Source: Bacteroidia bacterium
GTDB taxonomy: Bacteria > Bacteroidota > Bacteroidia > Bacteroidales > F082
Direction of reading: 5' to 3'
Assembly: GCA_030537295.1 (NCBI GenBank)
Contig: JAUNNU010000008.1
Span: 1-38,789, forward strand
DNA: 38,789 nt
Within the stretch, counting starts at the first letter, position 1, and every line of letters starts with the position of its first letter. Of the stretch, positions 8,917-18,195 are shown piece after piece. The translations under genes and the position numbers were made by a program. The notes beneath the pieces were generated by a model. The model saw nothing but the letters and a program-made list of their open reading frames with translations. It made no database searches and was not told the origin of the DNA.

Positions 8917-11900
8917 ATGAAAACAAAAACTTTGATTATCAGCTTATTGCTTGCATTTGGCGCATTGTCGATGCAGGCGCAGGACGAGGCGAAGATGCTT
9001 CGTTTTCCAGCGATTCACGGCAATCAGGTCGTGTTCAGTTATGCCGGTGACATCTATACCGTCGATGCCAAAGGCGGTGTGGCACAACAACTTACAAACG
9101 ACGCCGACGGCTTCGAGATCTTCGCGCGTTTCTCGCCCGACGGGAAGAACATCGCATTCACGGGCCAGTACGACGGAAACACCGAGGTCTATGTCATGCC
9201 ATCGCAAGGCGGCGTTCCGCAACGGCTCACCTACACCTCGACACTCGACCGTGACGACCTGTCGGACCGCATGGGACCTAACAACATCGTCATGACTTGG
9301 AAAGACAACGAGAACATCGTTTACCGCACCCGCGCAATCACTTGGGACGACTTCGTCGGCCAGCTTTTTGTGGCTAATGTCAACGGCGGATTGGGCGAGC
9401 AACTGCCTTTCAATGAAGGCGGTTGGATTAGCTTTTCGCCAGATGGCACGAAAATTGCGTTCAACCGCGTCATGCGCGAGTTCCGCACATGGAAATACTA
9501 CAAAGGCGGCATGGCTGACGACATCTGGATTTTCGATTTCAACACAAAAGAACTTAAAAACATCACAAACAACGATTCGCAGGACATCTTCCCGATGTGG
9601 GCCGGCGACAAGATTTATTTCTGCTCCGACCGCGACCGCACGATGAACATTTTCTGTTACGACATCGCCACCGAAAAGACCGAAAAAGTTACGAACTACA
9701 CATACTACGATGTTAAGTTCCCGTCGCTCGGCGACAACGACATCATCTTTGAGAACGGCGGCGAACTGTTCCGCATGAGCTTGAAAGACAATTCGATACA
9801 CGCTATCCCTGTGCAAATCAATAATGACGGAATCACTTCAAGGACGAAATACGTCGATGCCTCCAAGAACATCACTTCCGTCAACGTCTCTCCCGACGGC
9901 AAACGCTTGGTTGTCAGCGGCCGCGGCGACATCTGGACAGTGCCGTTCGAGTCGGGAATCACACGCAACCTCACGAAATCTGACGGCGTCCACGACCGCG
10001 GCGCAGTTTGGTCACCCGACGGGAAATACATCGCTTACATCTCCGACAGGACAGGCAACGACGAGCTTTTCATTCAGAATCAAGACGGTAGGGAAGAGGC
10101 GATACAACTCACGTCACCGGAAACCGTTTCGCTGACTTACAAATACGCTCCAAAATGGTCGCCCGACAGCAAGAAGATTTTCTGGTACGACAAAGAAAAC
10201 CGCCTCATGATGATTGACATCGCTTCAAAGAAAATCACCGAGATTGCGAGAAGCGAGGCGGGCGAAATCGGCGATTACACAGTCTCACCCGACAGCAAAT
10301 GGGTGGCTTATTCCGACAGGAAGATTTCGGAACACAGCCAAATCTTCGTCTATAACATTGATACACAGAAGACGGAAGCCGTCACCGACACGTGGTTCAA
10401 CTCTCTGAACCCTTCTTTCGACAAGAACGGCAAGTATTTGTATTTCGTTTCGGAACGCGACTTCAATCCGATTTACAGCAACACCGAATGGAACCACGCA
10501 TATCAGGAGATGGCGCGTGTTTATTTCGTGACCTTGCAGAAAGACACGCCGTCGCCGTTCCTTACGGAAAACGATGAAGTAAAAATTGAGAAATCCGAGG
10601 CAAAAGACGAGAAGGATTCTAAGAAGAAAAACAGCAAGAAAGACGAGCCAAAGAAAGACGATGTCAAGTCGATAAACATTGATTTTGAAGGAATTATCGA
10701 CAGAATCATTCCGCTTCCAGGGCTTAAGACCGCATATTATTACAATGTGAAGGCGGTCGAAAACGGCGTTTATTTCTGCGCTTGGGGCGACAACAACGGC
10801 TTGTATTATTTCGACATGAACGGAAAGGAAGCCAAGAAAATTTGTCGTAGCATCAACTATGACCTGTTGCCTGACGGTTCGAAGATGGCTGTCATGAATC
10901 GTGGAAAGTATTCATTGATAAACGCCCCGAAGGGCGAGACGAAACTTCCTGAAGAAGGCGCCGACCTCTCCGGCATGAAGAAATGGGTGAACCTCCACGA
11001 GGAATGGGCGCAGATCTACCGCGAGGCGTGGCGTCAGATGCGCGACTTCTTCTATGCGCCGAACATGCACGGCAACGACTGGCCAGCCATCTATGAGAAA
11101 TACGCCGTCTTGATTCCTTATTGCGGCGACCGTAACGATGTCAACTACCTCATCGGCGAGATGATAGGCGAGCTGAACATCGGACACGCTTACACCGGCG
11201 GCGGCGACAGGGTGGAGGCCGACCGCATAAAACAAGGGCTGCTCGGCGCACAACTCAAACGCGATGACAGCGGTTACTATCAGATTGTCAGGATTTTGAA
11301 AGGCGAGAGCTGGAACAAGGCGACGACATCGCCGTTGGCCGAGATCGGCGTCAACGCGAAAGAAGGCGACTACATCGTGGCAATCGACGGCGTCTCGACA
11401 AAAGAGATGACGAACATCTATGAGGCGTTGGTGGGCAAGGCCGGCAAGGCGGTGATGCTCTCGTTGAACGGCAGCGCGTCGGAGAGCGGCGCACGCGACG
11501 TGGTGGTGAAGCCGATAGGCAGCGAGAACTCCTTATATTATTATAACATGGTTCAGGAGAACATCCGCAAGGTCAGCGAGGCGACCGACGGACAGGTCGG
11601 TTACATCCACATCCCCGACATGGGCGTTGACGGCCTGAACGAGTTCGTGAAGTATTTCTACCCGCAGCTGACGAAGAAGGCGTTGATTATCGACGACCGC
11701 GGCAACGGCGGCGGCAACGTCTCGCCGATGATCATCGAGCGTCTGCGCCGTGAGGTGGCGATGTACACGATGACGCGCAACAGCGGCGCGGAGATAAAGC
11801 CTTTCCAGATGATGAACGGCCCGAAAGTCTTGATTTTCAACAAATACTCGGCATCCGACGGTGACCTGTTCCCGTGGCAGTTCAAGCATTACAAGTTAGG

Positions 11901-12195
11901 GACGACCATCGGCACGCGTTCGTGGGGCGGCGTGGTAGGCATCAGGGGCAGTCTGCCGTTCATCGACGGCGGCACGCTGAACCGTCCTGAGTTCGCGCCG
12001 TTCGACGCCGACGGCAACTGGATCATCGAAGGCCACGGCGTTGACCCCGACATCGTGATCGACAACAACCCGTACGACGAGTTCAACGGCATCGACGCGC
12101 AGCTCGACAAGGCCATCGAGGTCATCATGGAGCAGATGAAAGGCTGGCCGCAGCAGCCCGCGATACCTGAGTATCCGGATAAGACGAACTATTAG
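8917..12195 (+). CDS. Secreted tricorn-like S41 peptidase with TolB-type beta-propeller
   Basis: A 1092-residue exported peptidase. The N-terminus is a Sec signal peptide ending near SMQAQ (about residue 21). A propeller region with repeated FSPDGKNIAFTGQYDG-type blades spans about 30-540. A charged lysine-rich linker follows (about 550-585). Then come the tricorn core region, a PDZ-like segment (GLLGAQL to VAIDGVSTKE) and the S41 fold with IDDRGNGGG. The expected nucleophile is Ser980 in YSASDGD, with Asp981 and a candidate Glu1025 in RPEF. The tricorn Ser-His pair appears here as Gly756-His757, so one charge-relay serine is absent, though this may be normal for the Bacteroidota branch. It starts 13 bases after the helicase gene. 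GC content rises sharply in the last third. The substrate is unknown; oligopeptide degradation in the periplasm is likely. Confidence 0.9.
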   Translation: MKTKTLIISLLLAFGALSMQAQDEAKMLRFPAIHGNQVVFSYAGDIYTVDAKGGVAQQLTNDADGFEIFARFSPDGKNIAFTGQYDGNTEVYVMPSQGGVPQRLTYTSTLDRDDLSDRMGPNNIVMTWKDNENIVYRTRAITWDDFVGQLFVANVNGGLGEQLPFNEGGWISFSPDGTKIAFNRVMREFRTWKYYKGGMADDIWIFDFNTKELKNITNNDSQDIFPMWAGDKIYFCSDRDRTMNIFCYDIATEKTEKVTNYTYYDVKFPSLGDNDIIFENGGELFRMSLKDNSIHAIPVQINNDGITSRTKYVDASKNITSVNVSPDGKRLVVSGRGDIWTVPFESGITRNLTKSDGVHDRGAVWSPDGKYIAYISDRTGNDELFIQNQDGREEAIQLTSPETVSLTYKYAPKWSPDSKKIFWYDKENRLMMIDIASKKITEIARSEAGEIGDYTVSPDSKWVAYSDRKISEHSQIFVYNIDTQKTEAVTDTWFNSLNPSFDKNGKYLYFVSERDFNPIYSNTEWNHAYQEMARVYFVTLQKDTPSPFLTENDEVKIEKSEAKDEKDSKKKNSKKDEPKKDDVKSINIDFEGIIDRIIPLPGLKTAYYYNVKAVENGVYFCAWGDNNGLYYFDMNGKEAKKICRSINYDLLPDGSKMAVMNRGKYSLINAPKGETKLPEEGADLSGMKKWVNLHEEWAQIYREAWRQMRDFFYAPNMHGNDWPAIYEKYAVLIPYCGDRNDVNYLIGEMIGELNIGHAYTGGGDRVEADRIKQGLLGAQLKRDDSGYYQIVRILKGESWNKATTSPLAEIGVNAKEGDYIVAIDGVSTKEMTNIYEALVGKAGKAVMLSLNGSASESGARDVVVKPIGSENSLYYYNMVQENIRKVSEATDGQVGYIHIPDMGVDGLNEFVKYFYPQLTKKALIIDDRGNGGGNVSPMIIERLRREVAMYTMTRNSGAEIKPFQMMNGPKVLIFNKYSASDGDLFPWQFKHYKLGTTIGTRSWGGVVGIRGSLPFIDGGTLNRPEFAPFDADGNWIIEGHGVDPDIVIDNNPYDEFNGIDAQLDKAIEVIMEQMKGWPQQPAIPEYPDKTNY

Positions 12196-12212
12196 GGTTC
12201 AATGTAGAACAG

Positions 12213-12258
12213 AAAAAACCGGCGCATAAGGATTTTGGTCTTGTGCGCCGGCTTATTA
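12213..12258. terminator. Bidirectional hairpin terminator between convergent genes
   Basis: A 12-base-pair stem (12219-12230 with 12240-12251, one G-U pair) encloses a 9-base loop. On the minus strand it is followed by six T residues, a good intrinsic terminator for the fusion helicase. On the plus strand the following CTTATTAC is a weaker tail for the peptidase transcript. Confidence 0.8.
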
Positions 12259-12278
12259 CAACATTCGTCTATTTCATC

Positions 12279-15200
12279 TTATGACAGATAATGTTTCTTC
12301 TCCATTGTGACAACCGGCAATATGATGGCGGTCTCGGTCTCGTTTTCATCTTCCTTATCTCTCCACGCGACGACAAATCTGACGGCCGCCGATGACATTT
12401 CAAAACCTTTGTCTCTGTAATTCTGAATCTTGCCTTCAAACGCCCTGGAAAACTTCACGACCGGAATCTCTCTTCCGTCTATGTCAGCGCAAAGAAAGTT
12501 ATTGGCAGGATGCAATGGATTGCCGGATTGAAGTTTCAAAATGGCACCTTTCATGCCTTTGAAGTATCCGAGGAACACATCGCGGTGGGTGAGGTGAAAC
12601 GTCACTTTGCCAGGCTCTTCGTAAATGTCAGTGTCTTTCGCTATTTCGACCGAATCAGAATGAATCTCGCTGAAGATGTCGTTGTCGCAATGGATGTACA
12701 GTGAGGATTTCGCTCTCGTCATCCCGACATAAAGACAGCGTATGCCTGAATCATCGGAGATGTCGTAGTTCTTCAGCATCACATACACCGTGTCAAATTC
12801 CCTGCCCTTTGATTTGTGAATGGTTGAGACATAAATCACATTCTTGTCGTCGTGATAAAAATCCTCCAATTTTGATTCTTTGATAAACTCTTCTAAATCA
12901 GTGCGATATTTCACGCTTGGATTCGTCTCCTCAAAATCGCGAATGAGGTTCAAACAGAGTTCAAGGCAGTCGCTGCCGGCGTACTTCCTCGACAGCTTGT
13001 CTTTTGCGTTTTCCCAGATGTAATCACTTATCACGGGCGATTGCAGTTCCTTGTCGATACATTTCATGAGAAACCTTATTTCCGCAATGTCATATATGCT
13101 GAAGCAGTCGAATGTCTGGATGAGTTTTGCGCGTATTCCCCTGTCAACGAGCAAGCCGACCAGATTTAACGCATCTTCATTGGTATTTGTCAGGACGCAT
13201 GTTTTTCCCGTCTCACCATTGTCAATAATCTGATTCACAATGGCTTGCTCAAAATTAGGACAGGCGTGCATGGTTATTATGACCTTGCCGTTTTCCTTAT
13301 GGACAGATCGGATTGGACGAGACTTCATCCTTGTTTTGATGAGTGATGCGACTGAATTGGAGATGTTTACGATATTCGGAAGGCTTCTGTAGTTGTCGTT
13401 CATCTCATACAACACGGCATCGTGTCGTGTCACCATCTGTCTCAGATATTTCGAGTCGGCTCCTCTGAATTCGTAGATGTTCTGGTCGTCATCGCCGACG
13501 GCGATCACCCTCATGTCGTCGTTTGCTCTCATCAGTGCCTGCACCAGTGAAAACTCGTCAGCGTCCATGTCCTGCGCCTCATCAATGACAAGTACCTTCT
13601 TTGAAATCCTGTTCATTTCGGCACCATTGGAAAGAATCAGAGATGTGGCGTCTCTTACGACATCACCGGCGTTCTCAAGGGAGCCAATCTTGCCGAGCAA
13701 GTCGAAGCAATACGAATGGAATGTCTTGATTTCCACGAAGTTTGCGGCGTTGCCTATCAGTCCGATGAGCCTTTTCTTGAACTCAGTGGCGGCAGCCCTT
13801 GAGAATGTAAGCATCAGCAGCTGCTCGTGTTTCACATCTTCCATGAGGAGAATCGACGCCAGTTTGTGGACCAGCACCTTTGTTTTGCCACTTCCGGGGC
13901 CCGCCGCCACAACAATGTGCCGCGATTCGGCATCATTGATTATCTGCAGTTGCTTGGCCGACAACCCACCGAAGAGCTGGTCGTATTTCGCCGGCGTGAT
14001 GTTACGTTCAATCTGCCTCGCCCTCTCCGCCTTGAAGTATTTCGCGATGAACTTCTTGAAATCCATCTGGAAATAATCCTGAACATACTGCAAAGCCGAC
14101 GGGTAGTCTTTCACCATCAGGTGCGCGTATTCGCCCACGATGTGAATCTGCTGTATCCTTTGCTGATAGAACTGCCCCATCGACTTGTAGTCGTCCATCT
14201 TGTAACGGATCTTGTTGTCTGTAACCAACCTGTTTATCTCCAGTCCGTTGTACAGAACGAGGAATCCACCCTCGAGTTTCATCGCTCCAATTTTTGAAAG
14301 ATAAAGCAGAGCGTCTTCAATGTCGGCCTGCGTAGTGCCAGATGACGTGAAGCCGATCGTCATTTGTTTCCTGTATGTCTCGAGCAGTTCGAGCATGGAG
14401 AAATTCACCAGGACAAAATTTTCATCTTTATGGGTGGAAAGTCTCGATTTCTTATATAACTCCTTAACTATGAATCGGCAAATATCAATGCGTTTAAGAA
14501 ATTTCTCGTGCATCTTGCCTGATTCGGCTGTCGGGAAAATGCCGACACGCTGACCGCCCGAAGTGTCGCCGGAAGCGACATCGTGTTTTTTTATAAAACC
14601 TTTGATGGTGAGGTAGTAAAGTATGGTGCGTATGTTCCTGACCGATGAGAAAGTGATATTGTTGTCGTGAGCGTCTTCGTTGAGATGCTTCAACGGCATC
14701 TGAAATCCGTCTTCAGTGATTCTTGAGAGCAGGAAATCTTCGAGTTTTGCGTAGTTTTCAAGTTGCGACATGGCTCTGTTCTCATTTTCGGAATAAAGAA
14801 GATGAGCCGACATGTCCATAGAGTCGGAGAGGATGCCTTCCTGCCTCATCATGTTTATGCAATAGATGACGTCGTTTTTCTCGATGCCGAGGATGTCGGC
14901 GAGATAGTCAACACGTGACTCCGCGTCGTCATCGACTGCCTGTGCGATGCTTCTTGCGGAGATCAGCGACTTGACGATACGTTTGCAGTTGTTTTTGCTG
15001 GCTTCGTCGATGAATTGTGCCCCGTCAATCTTGGAGGCCGCCTCATCCATGTTCCTGACTTTAATGCTTGTGGCGTAGATGTGCGGGACGTTGTTGCCGC
15101 GCCTTATGTATCCGGCGTTTTCGAGTGCCGCCACTGCCGTCTTCACCCTGGTTTCAATGTCTTTGACCGAATCGTCCCAGCCGGCCTGCCGCGCTATCTC

Positions 15201-17108
15201 CAATGCCGAGCAACATATCCGCCGCCTCATCCTTGTCATGTCTTTTATCGCCTTCCAGACCTGCTGTATCTCGCTGAAACTCAGCTTCGTCTGGTTCAAG
15301 AGAATGAAATGCTTGTCAAGGTCGTTGTCGTTGAACAGCACGAAGCACTCGGCGTTTATCGACTGGTCGCGCCCGGCTCTTCCCGATTCCTGCACGTAGT
15401 TCTCAAGTGAGTCGGAGATGTCGTAGTGAACCACCAAGCCGACATCAGGCTTGTCAACACCCATGCCGAAAGCCGATGTCGCCACCATCACCTTGACTTT
15501 GTTCTGAATGAATGCCTCCTGATTGATGATCTTATCCGTTGAGTCCATCTTGCCGTTGAACGGCAACGCCGGGAATCCGTCGCTGCTCAGCCTTTCGGCA
15601 ATCTCCCTGGATTTCCTTGTCCTCGACACATAAACTATTGTCGGACAATTCTTTCGCTCTATGAGCATCCGCAAAGCATCGTATTTCTCTTCTTCAGTTT
15701 CTTTGTACAAAACGACGTAGTGAAGATTCTTTCTTGTTGAATCAGTTGCGAATAATTCAAGATTGATTGATAGTTTGTTTGAGAAATATTCACGAATGTC
15801 ACTGATGACCTTTTGTTTGGCTGTGGCGGTGAAACATGATACAGGTATCGGCTCCGACAGACGTTTCTTCTCCTGAAGTTTCCTGATGAAGTCACCGATA
15901 TAGAAATAGTCAACCCTGAAATCATGTCCCCAGGCCGAGAAACAGTGCGCCTCGTCGATGACAAAACGAACGATATTCCTTGAGAGGAGTAGCCGCTCTA
16001 CTGTGTTTGACCTCAGTTGCTCGGGCGAGATGTACAACAGCGACGCCATGCCGTTTGCCACACGGCCAATGGCTTCCGAACGTTCTATCGGACTGAGCAG
16101 TCCGTTGATTGTCACCGCGTCAACGATGCCCCTGGCATTAAGATTGTCAACCTGGTCTTTCATCAACGACTGGAGAGGCGATATGACTACGGTGAGCCCG
16201 TGTGTGGCTTCGCCCGCCATCAAGGCCGGAAGCTGGAAAGTGAGCGACTTGCCGCCACCGGTCGGGAACACTGCAAGCAAAGATTTTCCGGACACTGCGG
16301 CCTTGACAGCCTCCTCCTGCAACGGCTCGCCGTTATATGTGCGGAACCTGTCGTATCCGAAATATTTTCTCAACTTGCTGTGAACATCGTGTGCCTTGTT
16401 ACAATACAGGCATCCGTTGCAAGGAGTGTTGCATAGGATTTTTATGATGTTTTCAATTATCGGATAGTTGTGCAGAAGCCAACGAGGTGTGACAGAATAA
16501 CGATCGTTTGTGCTGATGAGTGCAAGGGCATAAGCAAGCTCGACAGGATGGTTCGCAATGATAGATTCAATGCCGGCGTTGTCGCAAATCTCACCCTTGA
16601 ACTCCTTTCTTATGTAATGTTCAACGCTGAAGAAACTCACAGGCATGCCAACATAGTTGAAGAACGCCTTAAACTCCAAAGTGTTTCTCAACAACTTGGA
16701 GAATATAATTTTCATGTTGTCATTCAAGGCGTTGTATGCATTCACCTCGTCATAGAACAATCTCTTGGCCTTCAGCGAATCGTTCAGTGGATTGTTGAGC
16801 TCCTCAACCTGTAACTTGTCGTCTTTCAACAGCTTGTGGTAAGGTTTTTGCGGAAACAGCAGCGGTGAGATGTAAAGTGTGTCGACGGCCTGAGGGATGT
16901 CTGACTCATTGAAATATGATTTCAGATACTTCAGGTCATGGTGAATGATGTTATGTCCGCAGATGTAATCGGCACTGGGCATAAACGACATGAGGTCATT
17001 GACTTTGGAGGAATGAATCTGCCTGCCGTCATTGTCGGCGGCGCCTATATCTTTGATTATTTTGTCCTCAACTCCGATTTCAAGGTCGAAAAATACAACT
17101 GATTTCAT
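12279..17108 (-). CDS. DEDD exonuclease-RecQ helicase-UvrD helicase fusion protein
   Basis: A 1609-residue protein combining three enzyme modules. Residues 1-130 resemble a DnaQ-type 3'-5' exonuclease: DLE gives D8 and E10, GHNIIHHD gives D58, and NNPLND gives D110. An Asn (105) occupies the usual DEDDh histidine position. A compact cysteine cluster follows (C226, C230, C233, C236). Next is a RecQ-like DExH helicase with PTGGGKS (K287), DEAHCFSAWGHDF (385-388), TSAFGMGVDKPDV and QESGRAGRD. After a helical middle region comes a UvrD-like helicase: AAGPGSGKT (about 1071), DEAQDMD, GDDDQNIYEFRG, STIHKSKGREFD and VGMTRAK (about 1463). ATG 17108 is preferred over TTG 17111. I recall similar long RecQ proteins in Bacteroides, so the fusion seems conserved in the group. 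Its role in repair or defence is unproven. Confidence 0.9.
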   Translation of the reverse strand: MKSVVFFDLEIGVEDKIIKDIGAADNDGRQIHSSKVNDLMSFMPSADYICGHNIIHHDLKYLKSYFNESDIPQAVDTLYISPLLFPQKPYHKLLKDDKLQVEELNNPLNDSLKAKRLFYDEVNAYNALNDNMKIIFSKLLRNTLEFKAFFNYVGMPVSFFSVEHYIRKEFKGEICDNAGIESIIANHPVELAYALALISTNDRYSVTPRWLLHNYPIIENIIKILCNTPCNGCLYCNKAHDVHSKLRKYFGYDRFRTYNGEPLQEEAVKAAVSGKSLLAVFPTGGGKSLTFQLPALMAGEATHGLTVVISPLQSLMKDQVDNLNARGIVDAVTINGLLSPIERSEAIGRVANGMASLLYISPEQLRSNTVERLLLSRNIVRFVIDEAHCFSAWGHDFRVDYFYIGDFIRKLQEKKRLSEPIPVSCFTATAKQKVISDIREYFSNKLSINLELFATDSTRKNLHYVVLYKETEEEKYDALRMLIERKNCPTIVYVSRTRKSREIAERLSSDGFPALPFNGKMDSTDKIINQEAFIQNKVKVMVATSAFGMGVDKPDVGLVVHYDISDSLENYVQESGRAGRDQSINAECFVLFNDNDLDKHFILLNQTKLSFSEIQQVWKAIKDMTRMRRRICCSALEIARQAGWDDSVKDIETRVKTAVAALENAGYIRRGNNVPHIYATSIKVRNMDEAASKIDGAQFIDEASKNNCKRIVKSLISARSIAQAVDDDAESRVDYLADILGIEKNDVIYCINMMRQEGILSDSMDMSAHLLYSENENRAMSQLENYAKLEDFLLSRITEDGFQMPLKHLNEDAHDNNITFSSVRNIRTILYYLTIKGFIKKHDVASGDTSGGQRVGIFPTAESGKMHEKFLKRIDICRFIVKELYKKSRLSTHKDENFVLVNFSMLELLETYRKQMTIGFTSSGTTQADIEDALLYLSKIGAMKLEGGFLVLYNGLEINRLVTDNKIRYKMDDYKSMGQFYQQRIQQIHIVGEYAHLMVKDYPSALQYVQDYFQMDFKKFIAKYFKAERARQIERNITPAKYDQLFGGLSAKQLQIINDAESRHIVVAAGPGSGKTKVLVHKLASILLMEDVKHEQLLMLTFSRAAATEFKKRLIGLIGNAANFVEIKTFHSYCFDLLGKIGSLENAGDVVRDATSLILSNGAEMNRISKKVLVIDEAQDMDADEFSLVQALMRANDDMRVIAVGDDDQNIYEFRGADSKYLRQMVTRHDAVLYEMNDNYRSLPNIVNISNSVASLIKTRMKSRPIRSVHKENGKVIITMHACPNFEQAIVNQIIDNGETGKTCVLTNTNEDALNLVGLLVDRGIRAKLIQTFDCFSIYDIAEIRFLMKCIDKELQSPVISDYIWENAKDKLSRKYAGSDCLELCLNLIRDFEETNPSVKYRTDLEEFIKESKLEDFYHDDKNVIYVSTIHKSKGREFDTVYVMLKNYDISDDSGIRCLYVGMTRAKSSLYIHCDNDIFSEIHSDSVEIAKDTDIYEEPGKVTFHLTHRDVFLGYFKGMKGAILKLQSGNPLHPANNFLCADIDGREIPVVKFSRAFEGKIQNYRDKGFEMSSAAVRFVVAWRDKEDENETETAIILPVVTMEKKHYLS

Positions 17109-17135
17109 CAAATTATACTCTGCATTTCATCGGTG

Positions 17136-17143
17136 CAAAGATA
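17136..17143 (-). promoter_or_regulatory. Putative -7 element (TATCTTTG) of the fusion helicase
   Basis: A minus-strand match to TAnnTTTG, 28 bases upstream of the ATG at 17108. No convincing -33 element was seen. Confidence 0.55.
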
Positions 17144-17178
17144 TGCATTTTTTCAACATGAACGACTGGAGAAATCCG

Positions 17179-17325
17179 TCACTTGACCCAATAAACATAA
17201 TTGTCTTTCCTCGGTCTCGCCGTCGGGTAGTCGCCTTTCACGTAGCCGAGTATTCGGTTGCCCATTCCAATGTGTTTTTGCCATTTTGAATCGTGTCGGC
17301 CTTGCAGATTCTTTCAATCACCTCT
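17179..17325 (-). pseudogene. Nitroreductase relic with internal deletion and frameshift
   Basis: The minus strand here still encodes the last 32 residues of a nitroreductase (ILGYVKGDYP, ARPRKDNYVYW, then TGA at 17181-17179). About 26 of these 32 match the intact gene at 18313-18933. Just upstream, in a different frame, is a piece of the N-terminal region (EVIERICKAD, about 17293-17325). It matches EVIEEICKAG of the intact copy. About 120 residues between the two pieces are gone. The differences from the intact copy fall largely at third codon positions, so the relic was once a selected gene. The upstream edge abuts the toxin stop codon. Confidence 0.85.
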
Positions 17326-17926
17326 ACTGCAAAGCCGAAATGATCTTGTTTTTTACATCATCCCACGACATGTTTGAAAACATATATGGCATTGGAGAAC
17401 CTTCAGCATCGGAAAAATATGTCAGACTTTTTAAAGCCATGAACAACGAACCGTCATGATATTTCTGTTGGTAGAAATCAAGAATGTCATTTATGGTGTA
17501 ATAATCAAGGAGATGTGCTATGTCGGTGAAATCTTTAACGCTTCCGCGCCCTATGACGGCTGTAACTTTCATGGCTGCAATATCTTCGGCTGATGCCAAT
17601 CTCAACGAGTCTTCATCAATGCAATCGCCAATCCAGGGATATTTGTAGTTTACAATATCAACCTTAACATTCGCAACATCAAAAATATTGATGTTTGGAG
17701 ACAATTTCAGAGGAGTGACTTCTCTGATGGAAGCCAATGCAGTTTGAAGCCCGGATGAATCGCATTCAACGGTTCCAAATAAGTCAAGGTCGATGGATTT
17801 GCGATGCCCAAGTTGTAACGCAAGTGCCGTGCCACCAACTAATCTTGTTTCTTTTAATTCCGGTAGCCGCAACAGCTCTTTTAAAAGTTCCAGTGTTGCT
17901 GGTTCGATTGTCTCGTAGTGTAGCAT
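17324..17926 (-). CDS. AbiEii/AbiGii-family nucleotidyltransferase (toxin-like)
   Basis: A 200-residue protein of the AbiEii/AbiGii nucleotidyltransferase-like family, which includes type IV toxins and abortive-infection effectors. The signature GGTALALQLGHRKSIDLDLF lies at residues 31-50: a GG-(S/T) nucleotide-binding motif followed by the paired acidic residues of the NTase fold. A second conserved region, AEDIAAMKVTAV, is at about 113-124. The ATG at 17926 has a strong AGGAGG sequence seven bases upstream, unusual for this genome. The start overlaps the upstream DUF6922 gene by 46 bases, indicating translational coupling. The TAG stop shares a base with the nitroreductase relic. Toxicity is inferred only from family. 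It could also be a housekeeping transferase. Confidence 0.85.
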   Translation of the reverse strand: MLHYETIEPATLELLKELLRLPELKETRLVGGTALALQLGHRKSIDLDLFGTVECDSSGLQTALASIREVTPLKLSPNINIFDVANVKVDIVNYKYPWIGDCIDEDSLRLASAEDIAAMKVTAVIGRGSVKDFTDIAHLLDYYTINDILDFYQQKYHDGSLFMALKSLTYFSDAEGSPMPYMFSNMSWDDVKNKIISALQ

Positions 17927-18177
17927 CTGTAATCCTCCTTTTTGGTTTTTGAAATAGCGGCTATGAAAGACAAGGCTCTTGGCTCAAGTTCACGCAGTTT
18001 CATTGATATTTCGGTTATTTTTTTCAGTCCGTAGTAGGAACGGAGCAGTTTCCAATCGTCAATCAACCCGTATTCCAGAACACGCTGGACGACGTATGGC
18101 GCATGTTTTTCCATGTCAATGTCTTCAATTTTTGTGTCCCAGAACAGGTGTTTGGAGAATTGGTATCTGATATCCAT
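17881..18177 (-). CDS. DUF6922-like small protein, probable partner of the AbiEii-like gene
   Basis: The product is 98 residues from ATG 18177. A TTG at 18198 is in frame but lies within the -7 element, so it is rejected. The sequence begins MDIRYQFSKHLFWD, with HAPYVVQRVLEYGLIDDW and LRSYYGLKKI further on. I recognise this as the small protein usually paired with AbiEii-like nucleotidyltransferases in Bacteroidota (DUF6922), from memory only. It overlaps the downstream gene by 46 bases, and the order small protein then transferase resembles antitoxin-toxin operons. The VLEYG/LRSYYG helices may form a DNA-binding or neutralising domain. That function is inference. Confidence 0.7.
   Translation of the reverse strand: MDIRYQFSKHLFWDTKIEDIDMEKHAPYVVQRVLEYGLIDDWKLLRSYYGLKKITEISMKLRELEPRALSFIAAISKTKKEDYRCYTTRQSNQQHWNF
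17934..17939 (-). promoter_or_regulatory. Strong Shine-Dalgarno AGGAGG before the AbiEii-like gene
   Basis: Read on the minus strand, AGGAGG stands seven bases upstream of ATG 17926 and inside the DUF6922 coding sequence. Most starts in this window have only A/T-rich upstream sequence. This site supports the chosen start and suggests either coupled reinitiation or acquisition from a lineage that uses Shine-Dalgarno sites. Confidence 0.75.
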
Positions 18178-18195
18178 CGTCTTATATTTTGGCCG

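Noticed and set aside
8944-9816. A 290-codon open frame on the minus strand inside the peptidase gene
   Set aside because: It lies wholly opposite a strong signal-peptide and propeller coding region, and its translation has no recognisable motif. It is an antisense artefact of codon bias.
13477-14297. Plus-strand open frames of 199 and 156 codons opposite the UvrD part of the fusion helicase
   Set aside because: They are serine- or histidine-rich shadows of the conserved helicase motifs on the minus strand.
17032-17289. An 85-codon plus-strand frame across the helicase start and the relic
   Set aside because: It runs antisense to the helicase N-terminus and the nitroreductase relic. The minus-strand homology explains the sequence.
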